NCBI RefSeq assembly: GCF_000006565.2
Contig: NC_031476.1
Span: 2,566,458 to 2,630,457, forward strand
Reading direction: 5' to 3'
Source: Toxoplasma gondii ME49
Lineage: Eukaryota; Apicomplexa; Conoidasida; Eucoccidiorida; Sarcocystidae
DNA: 64,000 bases
This document shows, piece after piece, positions 63,071 to 64,000 of this stretch. Under the pieces are notes generated by a model. The model made no database searches. It had not been told where the DNA came from and saw only the letters and a list, made by a program, of their open reading frames with translations. A program made the translations under genes and the position numbers. How positions within the stretch are numbered: position 1 is the stretch's first letter; the number at the start of each line of letters is the position of its first letter.

Positions 63071-64000
63071 TCGCATTTACTCAAAGTTAGCCAGTTTACT
63101 GGTATCTAGTTAACTAGAGAGCTATACATACCCTAATTAAAGAATCCCAACACAGCACCGACAATTAACATGAATGAAATAGTTCCGAACTAAAACTGGT
63201 TTTCAATTATATTTATTTTCACATACAAGTTAACAATAAATTGATATTGTATTTATTTTCAAAAATTACTGTGCCATCTGTGGTAGCACACGTTGCATAA
63301 CATCAAAGACAGTTGCGACCGCATGTCTCCGTCTGGCTGCTGACAATATGCAGCAGCAGCGACAACTGATCTTCTCTCACCTTACAGCTATCGCCTTTAC
63401 ATTCGGCCACTGCGATGTACTGTACAACAAAGGGATGCCAGTGACCACAATACTAATCGTCTCTTGATGCTGACTGTGTTCCACTAGGTTTTATCACGGT
63501 GTGTAGAAGACGAGTTGACAGTACGTCTTTGGCAGCTACAGCTGACAGCGATGTGCCGAGCGCTCAAATATACCGGTGGTATGTCTGCCGGAGCGTGTGC
63601 CATTTACACAACCACCGCGCCGTACGCTAGGTGGGAGTAACCGAAGTTGGCTACTGCCTGTGTGTTGTGTCATGAGTGCGTTTTTGAATGCGCTTAACTC
63701 CAGGATGTTCCCACATCGGCATCCTTCAGCAGGTAACAGAAGGCGCACGTTGCAAGAGTTTGGGTTACGAGAATTCAGAAGTTTCTCACACATGTCAATG
63801 TGAAGAAAAAATTAAAACTGAAAGCGACCGGTTGGGCTGCTTCCACTACAGAGAATGCATTGCTCATTCCACCTCGTTGTAAACAGCCTTCTTCTTGACA
63901 GACACATAAGGAACAGCTCCAGGTTTCGAGTGCTTCCGCCGGTTCTCTTCCTGAATACCAAAACACACTAAAACGGTATATGAGAAGTGGCTACCACGTC
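63071..64000. other. AT-rich tail and unassigned sequence
   Basis: 63071-63270 is strongly AT-rich and may be further NUMT sequence (the minus strand at ~63130-63180 gives a membrane-like SFMLIVGAVLGFF). From 63271 to the edge, open frames without support; nothing recognised. Confidence 0.4.

Noticed and set aside
1..64000. tRNA, rRNA or CRISPR features
   Set aside because: No cloverleaf with a clear T-loop motif, no rRNA-like block and no regularly spaced direct repeats were seen by eye; a covariance-model scan would settle the tRNA question.

Overview
The window looks like nuclear DNA of a coccidian apicomplexan of the Sarcocystidae (Toxoplasma/Neospora/Hammondia-like); the exact species is not decided. 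The reasons: balanced base composition, widely spaced genes split into small exons with GTAAG/GTGAG donors and pyrimidine-rich acceptors, a radial-spoke gene that fits an organism with a flagellated male gamete, small lineage-specific secretory proteins with microneme-like domains, and a degenerate piece of mitochondrial cox1 in nuclear sequence, a well-known habit of Toxoplasma genomes. No bacterial, viral or plasmid hallmark is present. Most gene models were built by hand-joining exons whose splice phases agree and whose translation follows a known family.

Left arm (0.4-21 kb, all minus strand): a 158-residue EF-hand-like protein; a ten-exon BCH/CRAL-TRIO plus RhoGAP protein with a Ser/Glu tail; and a prolidase (Xaa-Pro dipeptidase) of at least 12 exons with a GC-AG last intron.

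Centre (25-41.5 kb): a plus-strand protein with a probable N-myristoyl signal, an EF-hand, a C2 domain and a degenerate 3'(2'),5'-bisphosphate nucleotidase-like C-terminus converges on an intronless radial spoke head RSP4/6 gene (minus). Then an eight-exon MCM-binding protein gene (minus) diverges from a four-exon NTF2 gene (plus).

Right arm (43-64 kb): a divergent pair of secretory genes (a small secreted Cys-containing protein on minus, a TSP1-like single-pass membrane protein on plus); a 1049-residue nuclear-looking protein; an F-box-like gene with possible 3' exons to 60 kb; an AK6/Fap7 adenylate kinase (minus) divergent from a secretory gene with unusually tiny introns; and a cox1-derived NUMT near 63 kb.

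The genes do not form one pathway. Housekeeping functions (nuclear import, replication-complex handling, ribosome assembly, dipeptide turnover) are mixed with signalling, flagellar and secretory genes. The most unusual content is two multidomain signalling proteins whose enzymatic domains appear to have lost catalytic residues, the NUMT, and the mini-intron secretory gene.
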